Below are positions 24,476-33,330 of a stretch of 64,000 bases of DNA, piece after piece. The notes beneath the pieces were generated by a model. It did no database searches. It was not told where the DNA came from and saw only the letters and a list, made by a program, of their open reading frames with translations. Where the stretch lies: contig NZ_LNKT01000012.1 of assembly GCF_001595645.1 (NCBI RefSeq), positions 1 to 64,000 on the forward strand. The letters run 5' to 3'. The stretch comes from Sulfurovum riftiae. Its GTDB lineage: Bacteria > Campylobacterota > Campylobacteria > Campylobacterales > Sulfurovaceae. The translations under genes and the position numbers were made by a program. How positions within the stretch are numbered: the first letter of the stretch is position 1; each line of letters begins with the position of its first letter.

Positions 24476-25195
24476 CTATGCTTCTGCCGTCTCTCTTTCA
24501 ATATAGAGGATACGTCCGCAGTGAGGACAGTTGACGATCTCCTCACCTTTGATCACTTCCGAGTAGGTTTTGTCGTTGAGCTTCATGAAACATCCGTAAC
24601 ACGCCTGTTTCTTCACAGGAACAACGGCTGTATTGCCTGCCCAGATACGGATCTTTTCGTAGAAAGAGAGGACTTTCTGCTCAATATCTCTGCTGAGTTC
24701 CTCTCTCTTAATGAAAAGCTCTCCTTTGCTTTTTTCGATCTCTGCTTTTTCAACAGAAACCTTGTCATTGATATCTGACAATTCTGCTCTCAAAAGATTT
24801 ACTTTCGATTCTGCCTCTGCAAGCAATTCTTTTTTCGTTTCGTTGATGGCCTGAAGCCTTTCGATCTCTTCATTGGCGAAGGTCATCTTCTCTTTGGCAA
24901 TATCCTCTTCCAGAGAGAGTGCTTTCATCTCTTTTTCAGTGCTGATTTCTTTGGATTTCTTTACGTTTGATGCCAACTGCTCGTTCAGAAGCGTCAACTG
25001 CTCTTCAAATGCTTTTATCTTCTCTTCATTCTCAGAGATCGAAGATGTCAGTTCATCGAGTTCAGCCTGAGCCGCATCGATCTTTTTTTGTACTTTTGCT
25101 ACTTTTTTGTCTGCCGCTTCCAACTGTGGATTATAGCTGTCAATAGCCTGGTCAATTTTTGAAAGCTCTATCAGCTCATTTAAGTGTTTGTTCAA
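24476..25195 (-). CDS. Coiled-coil zinc-ribbon protein, HP0958/FlgZ-like
   Basis: The 239-residue protein is a long coiled coil (about residues 10-175) ending in a C4 zinc ribbon: CYGCFMKLNDKTYSEV and later NCPHCGRILY, four cysteines in two pairs about 22 residues apart. This architecture and the neighbourhood match HP0958 of H. pylori, reported to stabilise sigma-54 (RpoN) and act on flagellin mRNA. In Campylobacter the homologue also affects flagella. Here it lies between nif3-like and waaA, as in H. pylori. Whether this organism is flagellated cannot be told from the window. Confidence 0.88.
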   Translation of the reverse strand: MNKHLNELIELSKIDQAIDSYNPQLEAADKKVAKVQKKIDAAQAELDELTSSISENEEKIKAFEEQLTLLNEQLASNVKKSKEISTEKEMKALSLEEDIAKEKMTFANEEIERLQAINETKKELLAEAESKVNLLRAELSDINDKVSVEKAEIEKSKGELFIKREELSRDIEQKVLSFYEKIRIWAGNTAVVPVKKQACYGCFMKLNDKTYSEVIKGEEIVNCPHCGRILYIERETAEA

Positions 25196-25225
25196 TCTCT
25201 ATCCTTTGGGAGTTTTGAGGGTTTT

Positions 25226-25954
25226 TCAAAGTGTTTCCATATGAAACGGGTTTTTAGAATTCGCAATTATAGCCAAAATAGGTAAAACTTTCAATTCATC
25301 CATAAGTATCTCGGCAAAAAAGTGTTCACTCTCATAGTGTCCGATGTCCACCATCATCAGATTCTCGCTCATGGCTTTCATCGCATCATGGTACTTGATA
25401 TCTCCCGTCAAAAAGCAGTCCGCTTCCACCTCATCCATAAGAGATGCACCCGCTCCCGTGGTCATTGCAATGGAATGTATCTGCTCTTTTTTTCCGATCA
25501 CTTTCAGTGTCGCCAGTCCCAGTTTCTCTTTAAGCAATGCAAGCAGCGCATGGTAGTTCCAGCTTCCTTTGGTCGTACAGACAAAAGCCTCCTGAGACTC
25601 CAGCGTGAATCCCAATACCTTTTCAAAGACATATCTGTTCAAATGGGTCTGATCAAAGTTGGTATGCAGTGCGATCAGTGACTGTTTCCTGAGTATCATT
25701 TTCTCCAAAAGGTTGGAAGGGTACTTGGAAAAATCCAGCCGTTCCAATCCACCGAAGATCAGCGGATGATGCACCACAAAGAGGGTACCTTCTTTGGTTT
25801 CATCAAGCATCTCTTCATCGATATCGAGAGAAACGACGATCTGGGAGACCTCACGCTTCATCTCACCCACGATCAAACCGGAATTGTCCCATTTCTCCTG
25901 CAATTCAAAGGGGCTGATCTTATCTAAAAAATCATATATCTCTTGTAATTTCAT
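25226..25954 (-). CDS. Nif3-like dinuclear-metal protein (DUF34 family)
   Basis: The start at 25954 (MKLQEIYDFLDKISPF) gives 242 residues. Family marks are WDNSGLIVG, VVSLDIDEEMLDE, VVHHPLIFGGL with the metal-binding histidines, ALHTNFDQTHLN and the late GDIKYHDAM and DIGHYESEHF. The family forms toroidal hexamers with a two-metal site; GTP cyclohydrolase-like or phosphodiesterase roles have been proposed but are not settled. A longer in-frame start would read through a REP-like pair. Confidence 0.92.
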   Translation of the reverse strand: MKLQEIYDFLDKISPFELQEKWDNSGLIVGEMKREVSQIVVSLDIDEEMLDETKEGTLFVVHHPLIFGGLERLDFSKYPSNLLEKMILRKQSLIALHTNFDQTHLNRYVFEKVLGFTLESQEAFVCTTKGSWNYHALLALLKEKLGLATLKVIGKKEQIHSIAMTTGAGASLMDEVEADCFLTGDIKYHDAMKAMSENLMMVDIGHYESEHFFAEILMDELKVLPILAIIANSKNPFHMETL

Positions 25955-25964
25955 TGCTTTTCCT

Positions 25965-26045
25965 GTAGGGTGCTGTGTCCCCACAGCACCAAAATAGAAT
26001 GATTATTGCGAACAAAAACGGTACCGTCAGGAGACAGTACCCTAC
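25965..26045. repeat. REP-like inverted pair with two different stems, copy 5
   Basis: GTAG followed by GGTGCTGTG-CCC-CACAGCACC on one side, and a GGTACCGTC...GACAGTACC stem followed by CTAC on the other. The minus-strand GTAG foot supplies the TAG stop codon of glyQ (26042-26044). Confidence 0.7.
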
Positions 26046-26935
26046 GCATTCACCCTTTTATTTCTTTCTTCTTCCTGCTCTTTATACAACTGCGCACATC
26101 CGATCGAAAGTTCACGGACTTTCAAAATGTAGTTCTGCCTCTGCGCCTGCGATATCGCTTTTCTTGCATCCAGGACATTGAATGCATGGGAAGCGATCAT
26201 ACACTGGTCGTAAGCCGGAAGCGGAAGTCCCGCTTCCAGACAAACTTTACATTCGTTCGATGCATCTTCAAAATGCTGGAACAGGTTCTCTACATTGGCT
26301 ACTTCAAAGTGGTATTTCGAGAACTCGTATTCTGTCTCTTTGTGCACGTCACCATAGGTTGTCACTGTATCTCCCATACGGTTCCAGACAAGATCATAGA
26401 CAGATTCGACACCCTGAAGGTACATCGCCAGTCTCTCCGTACCGTAAGTAATCTCCACAGCGACAGGATCACAGGCGATACCGCCTACCTGCTGGAAGTA
26501 TGTGAACTGTGTCACTTCCATACCGTCAAGCCATACTTCCCATCCAAGACCCCAGGCACCCAGTGTCGGGGATTCCCAGTTGTCTTCAACAAAACGGATA
26601 TCATGCTCCTGAAGGTTCAACCCCAGATACTCCAGAGATTTGAGATAAAGCTCCTGAATATTGTCCGGGCTCGGCTTGATCAGTGCCTGGAACTGGTAGT
26701 AGGCACCCAATCTATTTGGGTTTTCTCCGTAACGGCCGTCAGTCGGACGGCGCGAAGGTGCCACATAGGCAGCCGACCAGGGTTTGGAGTCCAGGCTTCT
26801 CAGCAGTGTTGCGGGGTGGAATGTCCCCGCACCGCTTGGAACATCATACGGCTGTACGATGTTGCATCCCTGCTCCGCCCAGAATTGCTGGAGTTTCAAT
26901 AATAGTTCACTGAATGTGATTGCATCTTTATTCAT
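26042..26935 (-). CDS. glyQ: Glycine--tRNA ligase alpha subunit
   Basis: GlyQ is the catalytic alpha subunit of the bacterial alpha2-beta2 glycyl-tRNA synthetase. The 297-residue protein is full length and highly conserved: [24 protein letters not shown] in parts, [21 protein letters not shown] in parts, [21 protein letters not shown] in parts, and the late [14 protein letters not shown]. The beta subunit gene glyS is not in the window. Its stop codon TAG belongs to the GTAG foot of a REP-like element. Confidence 0.98.
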   Translation of the reverse strand: MNKDAITFSELLLKLQQFWAEQGCNIVQPYDVPSGAGTFHPATLLRSLDSKPWSAAYVAPSRRPTDGRYGENPNRLGAYYQFQALIKPSPDNIQELYLKSLEYLGLNLQEHDIRFVEDNWESPTLGAWGLGWEVWLDGMEVTQFTYFQQVGGIACDPVAVEITYGTERLAMYLQGVESVYDLVWNRMGDTVTTYGDVHKETEYEFSKYHFEVANVENLFQHFEDASNECKVCLEAGLPLPAYDQCMIASHAFNVLDARKAISQAQRQNYILKVRELSIGCAQLYKEQEEERNKRVNA

Positions 26936-26972
26936 CTATATTTTCTCTTTCTGTACAATTTATCAAATTTCG

Positions 26973-27072
26973 TTCCCATACTTTGCGTGGGAATGCATAC
27001 TTCAATTCGATAGACTGGTCTATGTTCCCAGTTATCAAACTCAAATATGTATTCCCACGTTCAACGTGGGAA
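26973..27072. repeat. Paired TTCCCA...TGGGAA palindromes
   Basis: The glyQ-purE gap holds TTCCCATACTTTGCGTGGGAA at 26973-26993 (two arms of six bases) and TTCCCACGTT-C-AACGTGGGAA at 27052-27072 (ten-base arms). A third half-unit GTTCCCAG lies at about 27024. A similar single hairpin is at 40722-40744. It is a separate palindrome family without a GTAG foot. Confidence 0.7.
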
Positions 27073-27081
27073 CAAGAAAAA

Positions 27082-27117
27082 TTTCTACTTTTTACTTTCT
27101 AGTTTCTCATTTTCTAC
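27082..27117. repeat. Degenerate heptad array (TTTCTAC-like) at the purE end
   Basis: Units TTTCTAC, TTTTTAC, TTTCTAG and TTTCTCA follow at seven-base steps, then TTTTCTAC. The purE stop codon (27114-27116, minus strand TAG) lies in the last unit. Confidence 0.65.
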
Positions 27118-27608
27118 AGGATCGTTTCGATCTCGGAAGAATCAAGCTCAACCTTCTTGGCTTTGGAAATCCTGTCTTCCTGCAGTTTCACTTTAAGTTC
27201 ATCATCTCCAAGCGCCATGATCTGGATAGCAAGGTAGGCAGCATTGACCGCACCGGCTTTACCGATGGCCACAGTACCTACCGGCATTCCGCCGGGCATC
27301 ATCACTGTACTGAGAAGCGCATCTTCGCCTCTAAGCGGTCCGCTTTCCATAGGTACACCCAGAACCGGCTTGGTCGTACTCGCTGCCAATGCTCCGGCAA
27401 GGTGTGCTGCCATTCCTGCTGCTGCAATGAAGACCTGTGCACCCTTCTCTTCGGCTGTTTTGATATAGTTCTTGGTTCTCTCCGGAGATCTGTGAGCCGA
27501 TGAGATAATAAGCTCATACGGTACACCGAATTTTTCCAATGTTTTTGCACTCTCTTCCATGATGCTGTAGTCACTTTTGCTTCCCATCACGATCGATACG
27601 AATTTCAT
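27114..27608 (-). CDS. purE: N5-carboxyaminoimidazole ribonucleotide mutase PurE
   Basis: PurE converts N5-CAIR to CAIR in purine synthesis. The 164-residue protein has the class I signature: [27 protein letters not shown] with the catalytic histidine, [15 protein letters not shown] and [18 protein letters not shown] purK partner is not in the window. It is the only gene in its apparent unit; the stop lies at the edge of a degenerate heptad repeat. Confidence 0.97.
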   Translation of the reverse strand: MKFVSIVMGSKSDYSIMEESAKTLEKFGVPYELIISSAHRSPERTKNYIKTAEEKGAQVFIAAAGMAAHLAGALAASTTKPVLGVPMESGPLRGEDALLSTVMMPGGMPVGTVAIGKAGAVNAAYLAIQIMALGDDELKVKLQEDRISKAKKVELDSSEIETIL

Positions 27609-27713
27609 TTTGTTTTCCTTTTATTCAGTGGGTTTTATTTTTTTGTTTATGTGGAAATACATAGTTCAACTCAATGTTGCATATTGAATTCAAATATATA
27701 TTTCTCTTTCATC

Positions 27714-27735
27714 GGTGGGCTGAAGCCTACCCTAC
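27714..27735. repeat. REP-like single hairpin (GGGCT stem), copy 6
   Basis: GGTGGGCTGAAGCCTACCCTAC, given in two parts as GGTGGGCTGAAG and CCTACCCTAC, lies in the purE-U32 gap just past the stop of the U32 gene. It ends in the CTAC foot. Confidence 0.55.
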
Positions 27736-27751
27736 GGTTTCATCCTCATAT

Positions 27752-29095
27752 TCAGCCGTCAGCTTTTGGCTCGAGCTTCATAGGTGTAGAGGCTTCGGTG
27801 AGCCCTTTTTTCTCCAGCGCTTCATCTATCTTCCGTCTCAAGATGGTGTAACCCGGAAGTTTGGCCGGCAGCAGGAGGGCATTGAGATTCCCGCTGTGGA
27901 CACACTCCAGCTCTTTCCCCTCTTTGGTAACGATCTTTTTGAAAGTCAGCCAATACTGTCCTGCCACCTCATCGATCTTTCCGTATTCATTGTCGACAAG
28001 TTCCACACTTGCGCCTACAGGCAGCACGATCTCCACACTGTCACCAACACAGGTCTTGTCCTTGCAGCGCCATGTCAGACCATCTTCCCCCACCAGACCT
28101 GCGACCTGATGTGTGCCGTACTGTATGGAGAATTCATGCGATTCGGTATCGTTCCGTTCGAACGGACGGGATATCAGATAGGCATCCGTGAATCCCCTGT
28201 TCTGTGTCGTGTTCAGCTCACGCTGATAGCGGCCGGCCTCGAAATCCCCTGCATAGTAGTCATCGATGGCATGACGGTATGCCTTGGTGACCACACCTGC
28301 ATAGTACGGTGACTTCGTGCGTCCCTCGATCTTGAGCGAATCGATCACGCCTGAAGCGAGTATCTCATCCACATGGGAGGCCAGGTTCATATCTTTGGCA
28401 TTCATGATGTAGGTACCCACTTCCTCTTCCTCATCAAGTCTGAAGGTCGTACCGCTTTCAGGGTTATGGGCATAGATCTCATACGGAAAACGGCAGTCGT
28501 TCGCACAAGAACCCCTGTTGGGAACACGACCAGTCTGCAGTGCAGAGATAAGACAGCGTCCCGAGTAGGCGAAACACATCGAACCGTGCACAAAAGCTTC
28601 AAGCTCAAGGTCGGGAATGACGGACTTGATCGCTTCACAATCTTTCAGAGAGATCTCACGCGCCACGATGATACGTTTGACCCCAAGGTCATAATAGACC
28701 TCTGCATCCATTGCGTTCATCACATTCGCCTGCGTTGAGAGGTGAATTGGAATATCGGGTGCGACCCTGTGTGCGATCTTGACGACCCCCGGAGAGGAGA
28801 CGATGAGCGCATCAGGTTTGAGCTCGGCCATCTTTGCCAGATGGTTCTCGTAAAGCTTTATCTGGGAGTTGAAAGGAAATGAGTTGACCGTACAGTAAAC
28901 CTTCTTGCCTCGTTCATGGGCATATTCGATCCCTTCGGCAAAGGACTCCAGATCGAACTCTTTACCCGAACGGATACGCAGAGAGAAGGTACTGGTTCCG
29001 CCATACACGGCATCTGCCCCGTAGTTGAGTGCGATCTTCATCTTCTCAAGGTTCCCTGCGGGTGCTAAAAGTTCTACTCTGTTTTCCTGTGTCAT
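27752..29095 (-). CDS. U32-family peptidase-like protein (TrhP/RlhA-type)
   Basis: The 447-residue protein has the U32 TIM-barrel core (ELLAPAGNLEKMKIALNYGADAVYGG in parts), the hallmark cysteine block CFAYSGRCLISAL and GSCANDCRFPY (about residues 170-195), and a C-terminal beta-barrel domain (HEFSIQYGTHQVAGLV). Members once called collagenases are now known as RNA hydroxylation enzymes, such as TrhP for 5-hydroxyuridine in tRNA and RlhA for 23S rRNA; length and C-terminal domain fit the TrhP group. The RNA substrate is inference. Confidence 0.88.
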   Translation of the reverse strand: MTQENRVELLAPAGNLEKMKIALNYGADAVYGGTSTFSLRIRSGKEFDLESFAEGIEYAHERGKKVYCTVNSFPFNSQIKLYENHLAKMAELKPDALIVSSPGVVKIAHRVAPDIPIHLSTQANVMNAMDAEVYYDLGVKRIIVAREISLKDCEAIKSVIPDLELEAFVHGSMCFAYSGRCLISALQTGRVPNRGSCANDCRFPYEIYAHNPESGTTFRLDEEEEVGTYIMNAKDMNLASHVDEILASGVIDSLKIEGRTKSPYYAGVVTKAYRHAIDDYYAGDFEAGRYQRELNTTQNRGFTDAYLISRPFERNDTESHEFSIQYGTHQVAGLVGEDGLTWRCKDKTCVGDSVEIVLPVGASVELVDNEYGKIDEVAGQYWLTFKKIVTKEGKELECVHSGNLNALLLPAKLPGYTILRRKIDEALEKKGLTEASTPMKLEPKADG

Positions 29096-29176
29096 CTCAT
29101 TCCTGGTCGAATATATTTTGGTTCTTATTTTACCTTAATAGTTGTAAAGAATAGTTTTTATGTTAAAATCATTCCC

Positions 29177-29965
29177 ATGAAAACGACACGAATAGACCTG
29201 CACAACCATACCGCACGCTGTAACCATGCGGAAGGGACCATCGACGAATATATAGAAAAAGCCATTGAACTGGGCATCGACATCTACGGCTTTTCCGAAC
29301 ATGCACCGATGGATTTCGATGAGAAGTACCGTCTGCCTTTTTGCGATATGCAAGCCTATGTGGATGATGTACTGGCTGCCAAAGAGAAATACAAAAAAGA
29401 GATAAAAATACTGCTCGGATATGAGGTGGACTGGCTTCCGGGGCATATGGAAGAGAGTGTACTCAATGCAAAGGTCGATTACCTCATCGGTTCGGTACAC
29501 TTCATCGACAAATGGAGTTTCGACAATCCCGAATTCCTTGCCGGGTGGAAGAACAGGGATATCGATGAGATCTGGCAGGCCTATTTTGAAGCGACCGAAG
29601 CGATGGCGGCATCCGGAAAATTCGATATCGTCGGCCACCTCGACCTCATCAAAGTCTTCAAATACCTCCCCAGACAGGATGTCAGGCTGCTTGCCAAAGA
29701 TGCACTTGAAGCCATCAAAAAGTCCAACATGGTCCTGGAACTCAACGCCGCGGGGCTGAGAAAACCCATAGGCGAGATCTATCCTTCCGAAGCACTGCTT
29801 GAAGAAGCCTATGCACTCGATATTCCTATCACTTTCGCCTCCGATGCACACCGCGTTGAAGAAGTAGGCTTCGGGTATGAAGAGACTGTAGCGCTTGCAA
29901 AAAAGGTCGGATATACCAAAGCTGTTACTTTTGATGGGCGCGATAGAGAATTGGTTATTTTTTAG
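29177..29965 (+). CDS. PHP-domain phosphoesterase, HisJ/histidinol-phosphatase-like
   Basis: The 262-residue protein has the PHP metal-binding motifs: DLHNHTARCNH (residues about 6-16), the GFSEHAP motif, YEVDWLPG, SVHFIDKW, VGHLDLIKVF and FASDAHRVEEVG. These match HisJ-type histidinol-phosphate phosphatase of the K family. Other PHP enzymes have similar motifs, so the substrate is probable, not certain. It is followed by glnA with its own promoter, so the two nitrogen-related genes are adjacent but likely separate units. Confidence 0.85.
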   Translation: MKTTRIDLHNHTARCNHAEGTIDEYIEKAIELGIDIYGFSEHAPMDFDEKYRLPFCDMQAYVDDVLAAKEKYKKEIKILLGYEVDWLPGHMEESVLNAKVDYLIGSVHFIDKWSFDNPEFLAGWKNRDIDEIWQAYFEATEAMAASGKFDIVGHLDLIKVFKYLPRQDVRLLAKDALEAIKKSNMVLELNAAGLRKPIGEIYPSEALLEEAYALDIPITFASDAHRVEEVGFGYEETVALAKKVGYTKAVTFDGRDRELVIF

Positions 29966-29999
29966 GCAAATTTATTGAAAACTATTATTTTATAGTGGC

Positions 30000-30005
30000 T
30001 ATAAT
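30000..30005 (+). promoter_or_regulatory. Putative -10 box of glnA
   Basis: TATAAT 29 bp before the glnA start codon; a GGAGAA ribosome-binding site follows. No sigma-54 GG-N10-GC element is evident. Confidence 0.6.
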
Positions 30006-30034
30006 ATTGGATACTAAAATTCATAGGAGAAAAA

Positions 30035-31465
30035 ATGGGTAAATTTGTTAACAACATAGACGAGTTTTTTAAATATTGCGAGGAGAATGAAGTAGAGTTC
30101 GTAGATCTTCGTTTTACAGACATCAAAGGTGCATGGCATCACTTGACATACAGAATGAGCGCGGTCAATGCCGAAAACCTCGAGAACGGTTTCCCGTTTG
30201 ACGGTTCATCCATTGAATCATGGCAGCCGATCAATGAGTCGGACATGCTCCTTAAAGCGGATGTTCCAACAGCATTTCTCGATCCGTTCACAGCTGATTC
30301 TACGATTATTGTATTCTGTGATGTTTATGATATTTATAAAGGACAGCTTTATGAAAGATGTCCAAGATCCATTGCCAAAAAAGCACTCAAGCATGCAGAA
30401 GAGCTCGGTATCGCCGATGCGGCATACTTCGGTCCGGAAAATGAATTCTTCATTTTTGACCACGTAGAGTTCACAGACCAGATCAATGAAGCCGGCTACA
30501 GAGTTGACTCTGAAGAGGGTGAATGGAACGATCCTTCAAGATTCGATGACTATGGCAACATGGGTCACAGACCAAGAACCAAAGGTGGTTACTTCCCAGT
30601 TCAGCCGACAGATTCCATGGTTGACCTCAGAGCTGAAATGATGCTTCTCCTCGAAGAGGTAGGTCTTGAAGTTATTCTCGGTCACCACGAAGTTGCTCAG
30701 GCACAGGGTGAAATCGGTATTGTTTTCTCAGATATCATCGGTGCTGCGGACAATGTCCAGAAATATAAGTATGTCGTTAAAATGGTAGCACACCTCAACG
30801 GTAAATCTGCGACATTCATGCCAAAACCGCTCTTCGGAGACAACGGTAACGGTATGCACGTACACCAGTCTCTCTGGAAAAACGGCAGCAACCTCTTCTA
30901 TGAAGAAGGGAACTACGGTAACCTTTCCGAAATGGCACTTAACTATGCAGGTGGTATCTTCAAACATTCCGCAGCAGTTGCAGCATTCACCAACCCAAGT
31001 ACGAACTCCTACAAGAGATTGATCCCTGGCTTCGAAGCACCGTCCATTCTGACATATTCAAGCCAGAACAGATCGGCATCTTGCCGTATCCCTTACGGTG
31101 CAGGTGAAAAAGCGACACGTATCGAAATGCGTTTCCCTGACTCAACAGCATGTCCTTACCTTGCGTTCGCAGTTATGATGATGGCTGGTCTTGACGGTAT
31201 CAAGAACAAAACCGTTCCTGTCGGTCCGATGGATGAAGATCTTTTCGAACTTTCTCTTGATGAGATCCGTGAAAAAGGTATCCCTCAAATGCCTCATACA
31301 CTCAGAGAAGCACTTGAAGGACTTATTGCAGACAATGAATTCCTGCAGCCGGTATTTACACCGGAATTCCTCGATGCATATCAGCATTATATGTTCGAAA
31401 GACAGGTATGGCCGGACGAGTCCCGCCCAACAGCGTTCGAGTTCAAGACTACTTACTCTTGCTAA
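30035..31465 (+). CDS. glnA: Glutamine synthetase type I
   Basis: GlnA joins ammonia to glutamate. The 476-residue protein has the N-terminal beta-grasp ([17 protein letters not shown]), the metal-site motif [10 protein letters not shown], the ATP region [15 protein letters not shown], the glutamate-binding [10 protein letters not shown] and the final [13 protein letters not shown]. At the position of the adenylylation site NLYDLP it reads EDLFELS, with Phe at residue 404 in place of the modified Tyr. H. pylori GlnA has the same replacement, so control by GlnE adenylylation is not expected. It has its own promoter and a hairpin terminator. Confidence 0.97.
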   Translation: MGKFVNNIDEFFKYCEENEVEFVDLRFTDIKGAWHHLTYRMSAVNAENLENGFPFDGSSIESWQPINESDMLLKADVPTAFLDPFTADSTIIVFCDVYDIYKGQLYERCPRSIAKKALKHAEELGIADAAYFGPENEFFIFDHVEFTDQINEAGYRVDSEEGEWNDPSRFDDYGNMGHRPRTKGGYFPVQPTDSMVDLRAEMMLLLEEVGLEVILGHHEVAQAQGEIGIVFSDIIGAADNVQKYKYVVKMVAHLNGKSATFMPKPLFGDNGNGMHVHQSLWKNGSNLFYEEGNYGNLSEMALNYAGGIFKHSAAVAAFTNPSTNSYKRLIPGFEAPSILTYSSQNRSASCRIPYGAGEKATRIEMRFPDSTACPYLAFAVMMMAGLDGIKNKTVPVGPMDEDLFELSLDEIREKGIPQMPHTLREALEGLIADNEFLQPVFTPEFLDAYQHYMFERQVWPDESRPTAFEFKTTYSC

Positions 31466-31471
31466 GACCGC

Positions 31472-31493
31472 TTCCCGGGTCTTTTCCCGGGAA
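31472..31493 (+). terminator. Hairpin terminator of glnA
   Basis: TTCCCGGG and CCCGGGAA form an 8-bp GC-rich stem with a 6-base loop, six bases after the stop codon. No U tract follows, so it may instead protect the 3' end. Confidence 0.6.
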
Positions 31494-31550
31494 ATATTCT
31501 CTACTATTACTCAATAAATACAATTAAGTTCACCTCCTGTCTTCTCTTGA

Positions 31551-31556
31551 TATAAT
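31551..31556 (+). promoter_or_regulatory. Putative -10 box of the small lipoprotein gene
   Basis: TATAAT 22 bp before the start codon at 31579. Confidence 0.5.
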
Positions 31557-31578
31557 CTATCTTCAAAGAAGGAAGAAG

Positions 31579-31983
31579 ATGCTGAAAAAAACCACTCTGC
31601 TCATTGCCACCACACTTATTTTTACAGGCTGCAACGCTGTCGATGAAGCCCTTAATGATATTGTAAGCGGTGATGTTGATACCGAAACCATAAAAAGCAA
31701 AGACAAAGTTCTGATCATTAACGAAGTCGCACTCAGTGCCTGTGCCATCATCAAGACAGGGCTACTCGATGCCGGTGACTTCAGAAATGCTGAAATACTT
31801 GTCACCGAGATGGGTGTTACCTGTGCTACCTACGGTAAAACAAAAGGTGATCCAAACGATATCGATACAGCATGCCGGGAACTCTCACTAGCAGTATGGC
31901 TGGAAAATGAGGGTCATGACATCATATCAGATCTTGGTACGGCAGAAGGAGACAGGGCCTGTGTGATCGGCGGAGATATTTAA
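31579..31983 (+). CDS. Small lipoprotein, unknown function
   Basis: I do not recognise this 134-residue protein. It has a clear lipoprotein signal (MLKKTTLLIATTLIFTGC; lipid-modified Cys at residue 18) and a mature part of about 115 residues with three more cysteines (ACAII, VTCAT, TACRE and RACVI contexts) that may form disulfides in the periplasm. It is flanked by the glnA terminator and a REP-like hairpin and so is monocistronic. Confidence 0.8.
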   Translation: MLKKTTLLIATTLIFTGCNAVDEALNDIVSGDVDTETIKSKDKVLIINEVALSACAIIKTGLLDAGDFRNAEILVTEMGVTCATYGKTKGDPNDIDTACRELSLAVWLENEGHDIISDLGTAEGDRACVIGGDI

Positions 31984-31992
31984 ATCATATCT

Positions 31993-32016
31993 GTGCCGTG
32001 GAACACAGCACCCTAC
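31993..32016. repeat. REP-like single hairpin (GTGCTGTG-type), copy 7
   Basis: GTGCCGTGGAACACAGCACCCTAC (given as GTGCCGTGG and ACACAGCACCCTAC) lies between two convergent genes. The stem is imperfect; the CTAC foot is intact. Confidence 0.55.
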
Positions 32017-32020
32017 ATAT

Positions 32021-33322
32021 TCAAAACAACTTCTTCTCTCCCTCTTTTTTGAGGAAAGTAAAATAAACCCAGAGTGTCGTACCGTAAACAAAGATCGAAA
32101 GTACAACCACACCGATAGTGACCGATTCGAAAAGGGCTTTGTATTCATAGCTTGCAGGGATCATATGTACCAGAATGATGGAAAGTGCCCCCTTCATTCC
32201 TGAAAAGGTCAGAATGAACCACCCCTCTTTTCCTACAGGTTTGATGGAGTCGATCGTCTTTCCGAAGAAGGCGAACTTCGCCATGGAGAGTGCCCGTATC
32301 AGTGTCGTCACCCCGAACATGATCAGGATCTCATTCCTGTAGTACCAGAGCTTTTCAAGATCGACCATCTCCGCCAGAACGAAAAAGATCATGACCGCTG
32401 CGATATAGCCGAACTCTTTGGCCATTTCATAGATGTACTCCAGCCTCTCGTTCGTGGTTGCACAGACATTTTCAAGACGCAGTTTCGCAAAGAAACCCCT
32501 CTTCCGCTTCTCATCCAGGCTGCAGGCAGCAGCGATATCCATATCGATCCATGCCTTGGTCGCTATGATCGCCGTGATCAGTGTCAAGATACCGCTTACA
32601 TGCATCTCCTCACCCAGTACATAGGCAGCGTACCCCTCGATGATGAATGCGAACAGTTCTCCTCTCTTGTCAGAGAAGAGTTTCATCAGCATGTAGAAAC
32701 CGTATCCGAGTGCAAGCCCCATACCTATACTTACCGCAAAGACACGCAATGCTTCCGTTGTCGCATGCATAGGGTCGATCTCTCCGCTCATCATCCATGG
32801 CAGGCCTATGAAGAAAAAGGCAATGACCGCCGTGGCATCGTTCCCCAGAGACTCTCCTTCTATAAGGACTTTGATATCGTGGCTGATACCCTTGAAGCGG
32901 GAGAGTACCGACTGTACACTCACCGCATCGGTCGCCATGTTTATCGCGAACAAAGAGACATAGGCCCCCAGACTCAGGCCTGCAAAGACGTCAAAGTAGT
33001 AGAGGCTCGCTCCTGCTGTAATGGAGAGTGCCACCGCCACTACGGCAAGGTAGAAGATGCTCCATCCGTGTTTTTTCAGATCGGAAAAATGCAGATGCAG
33101 GGCATCTCCCATGAAAATAAGCGGAATACAGAAAAGGATGATCGTATCGAAATGCAGGGTCAAGTCGATGGGTACGGCTGCTTTGAAATAGGTATAGATC
33201 AGGTAGGAGCCCAGTAGCAGCAGAAAGACCGAAGGGATCTTCAGCCGGCTCGCAAGCGCATCGGAAAGTACGACAAGGCTCAAAATAGTGATCAGCATGA
33301 TCTCCGGGGCAAAACTATGCAT
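32021..33322 (-). CDS. CPA1-family Na+/H+ antiporter
   Basis: The 433-residue protein has about twelve membrane helices over its whole length and the CPA1 core: GAYVSLFAINMATDAVSVQSVLSRF (quoted in parts) carries the polar TD pair of the unwound helix, GESLGNDATAVIAFFFIGL has the conserved ND pair for ion binding, and FTFSGMKGALSIILV resembles the TWAGLRGAIS-type motif. It is expected to exchange sodium or potassium for protons at the inner membrane. Only 8 bp separate it from the PBP1A gene upstream, so the two are probably cotranscribed. Confidence 0.92.
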   Translation of the reverse strand: MHSFAPEIMLITILSLVVLSDALASRLKIPSVFLLLLGSYLIYTYFKAAVPIDLTLHFDTIILFCIPLIFMGDALHLHFSDLKKHGWSIFYLAVVAVALSITAGASLYYFDVFAGLSLGAYVSLFAINMATDAVSVQSVLSRFKGISHDIKVLIEGESLGNDATAVIAFFFIGLPWMMSGEIDPMHATTEALRVFAVSIGMGLALGYGFYMLMKLFSDKRGELFAFIIEGYAAYVLGEEMHVSGILTLITAIIATKAWIDMDIAAACSLDEKRKRGFFAKLRLENVCATTNERLEYIYEMAKEFGYIAAVMIFFVLAEMVDLEKLWYYRNEILIMFGVTTLIRALSMAKFAFFGKTIDSIKPVGKEGWFILTFSGMKGALSIILVHMIPASYEYKALFESVTIGVVVLSIFVYGTTLWVYFTFLKKEGEKKLF

Positions 33323-33330
33323 GAAACTCC

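Noticed and set aside
24391-24546. N-terminal extension of waaA
   Set aside because: The added 52 residues are encoded by a REP-like pair and the end of the flgZ-like gene; MKYLFFFFYS at 24390 gives the expected membrane anchor.
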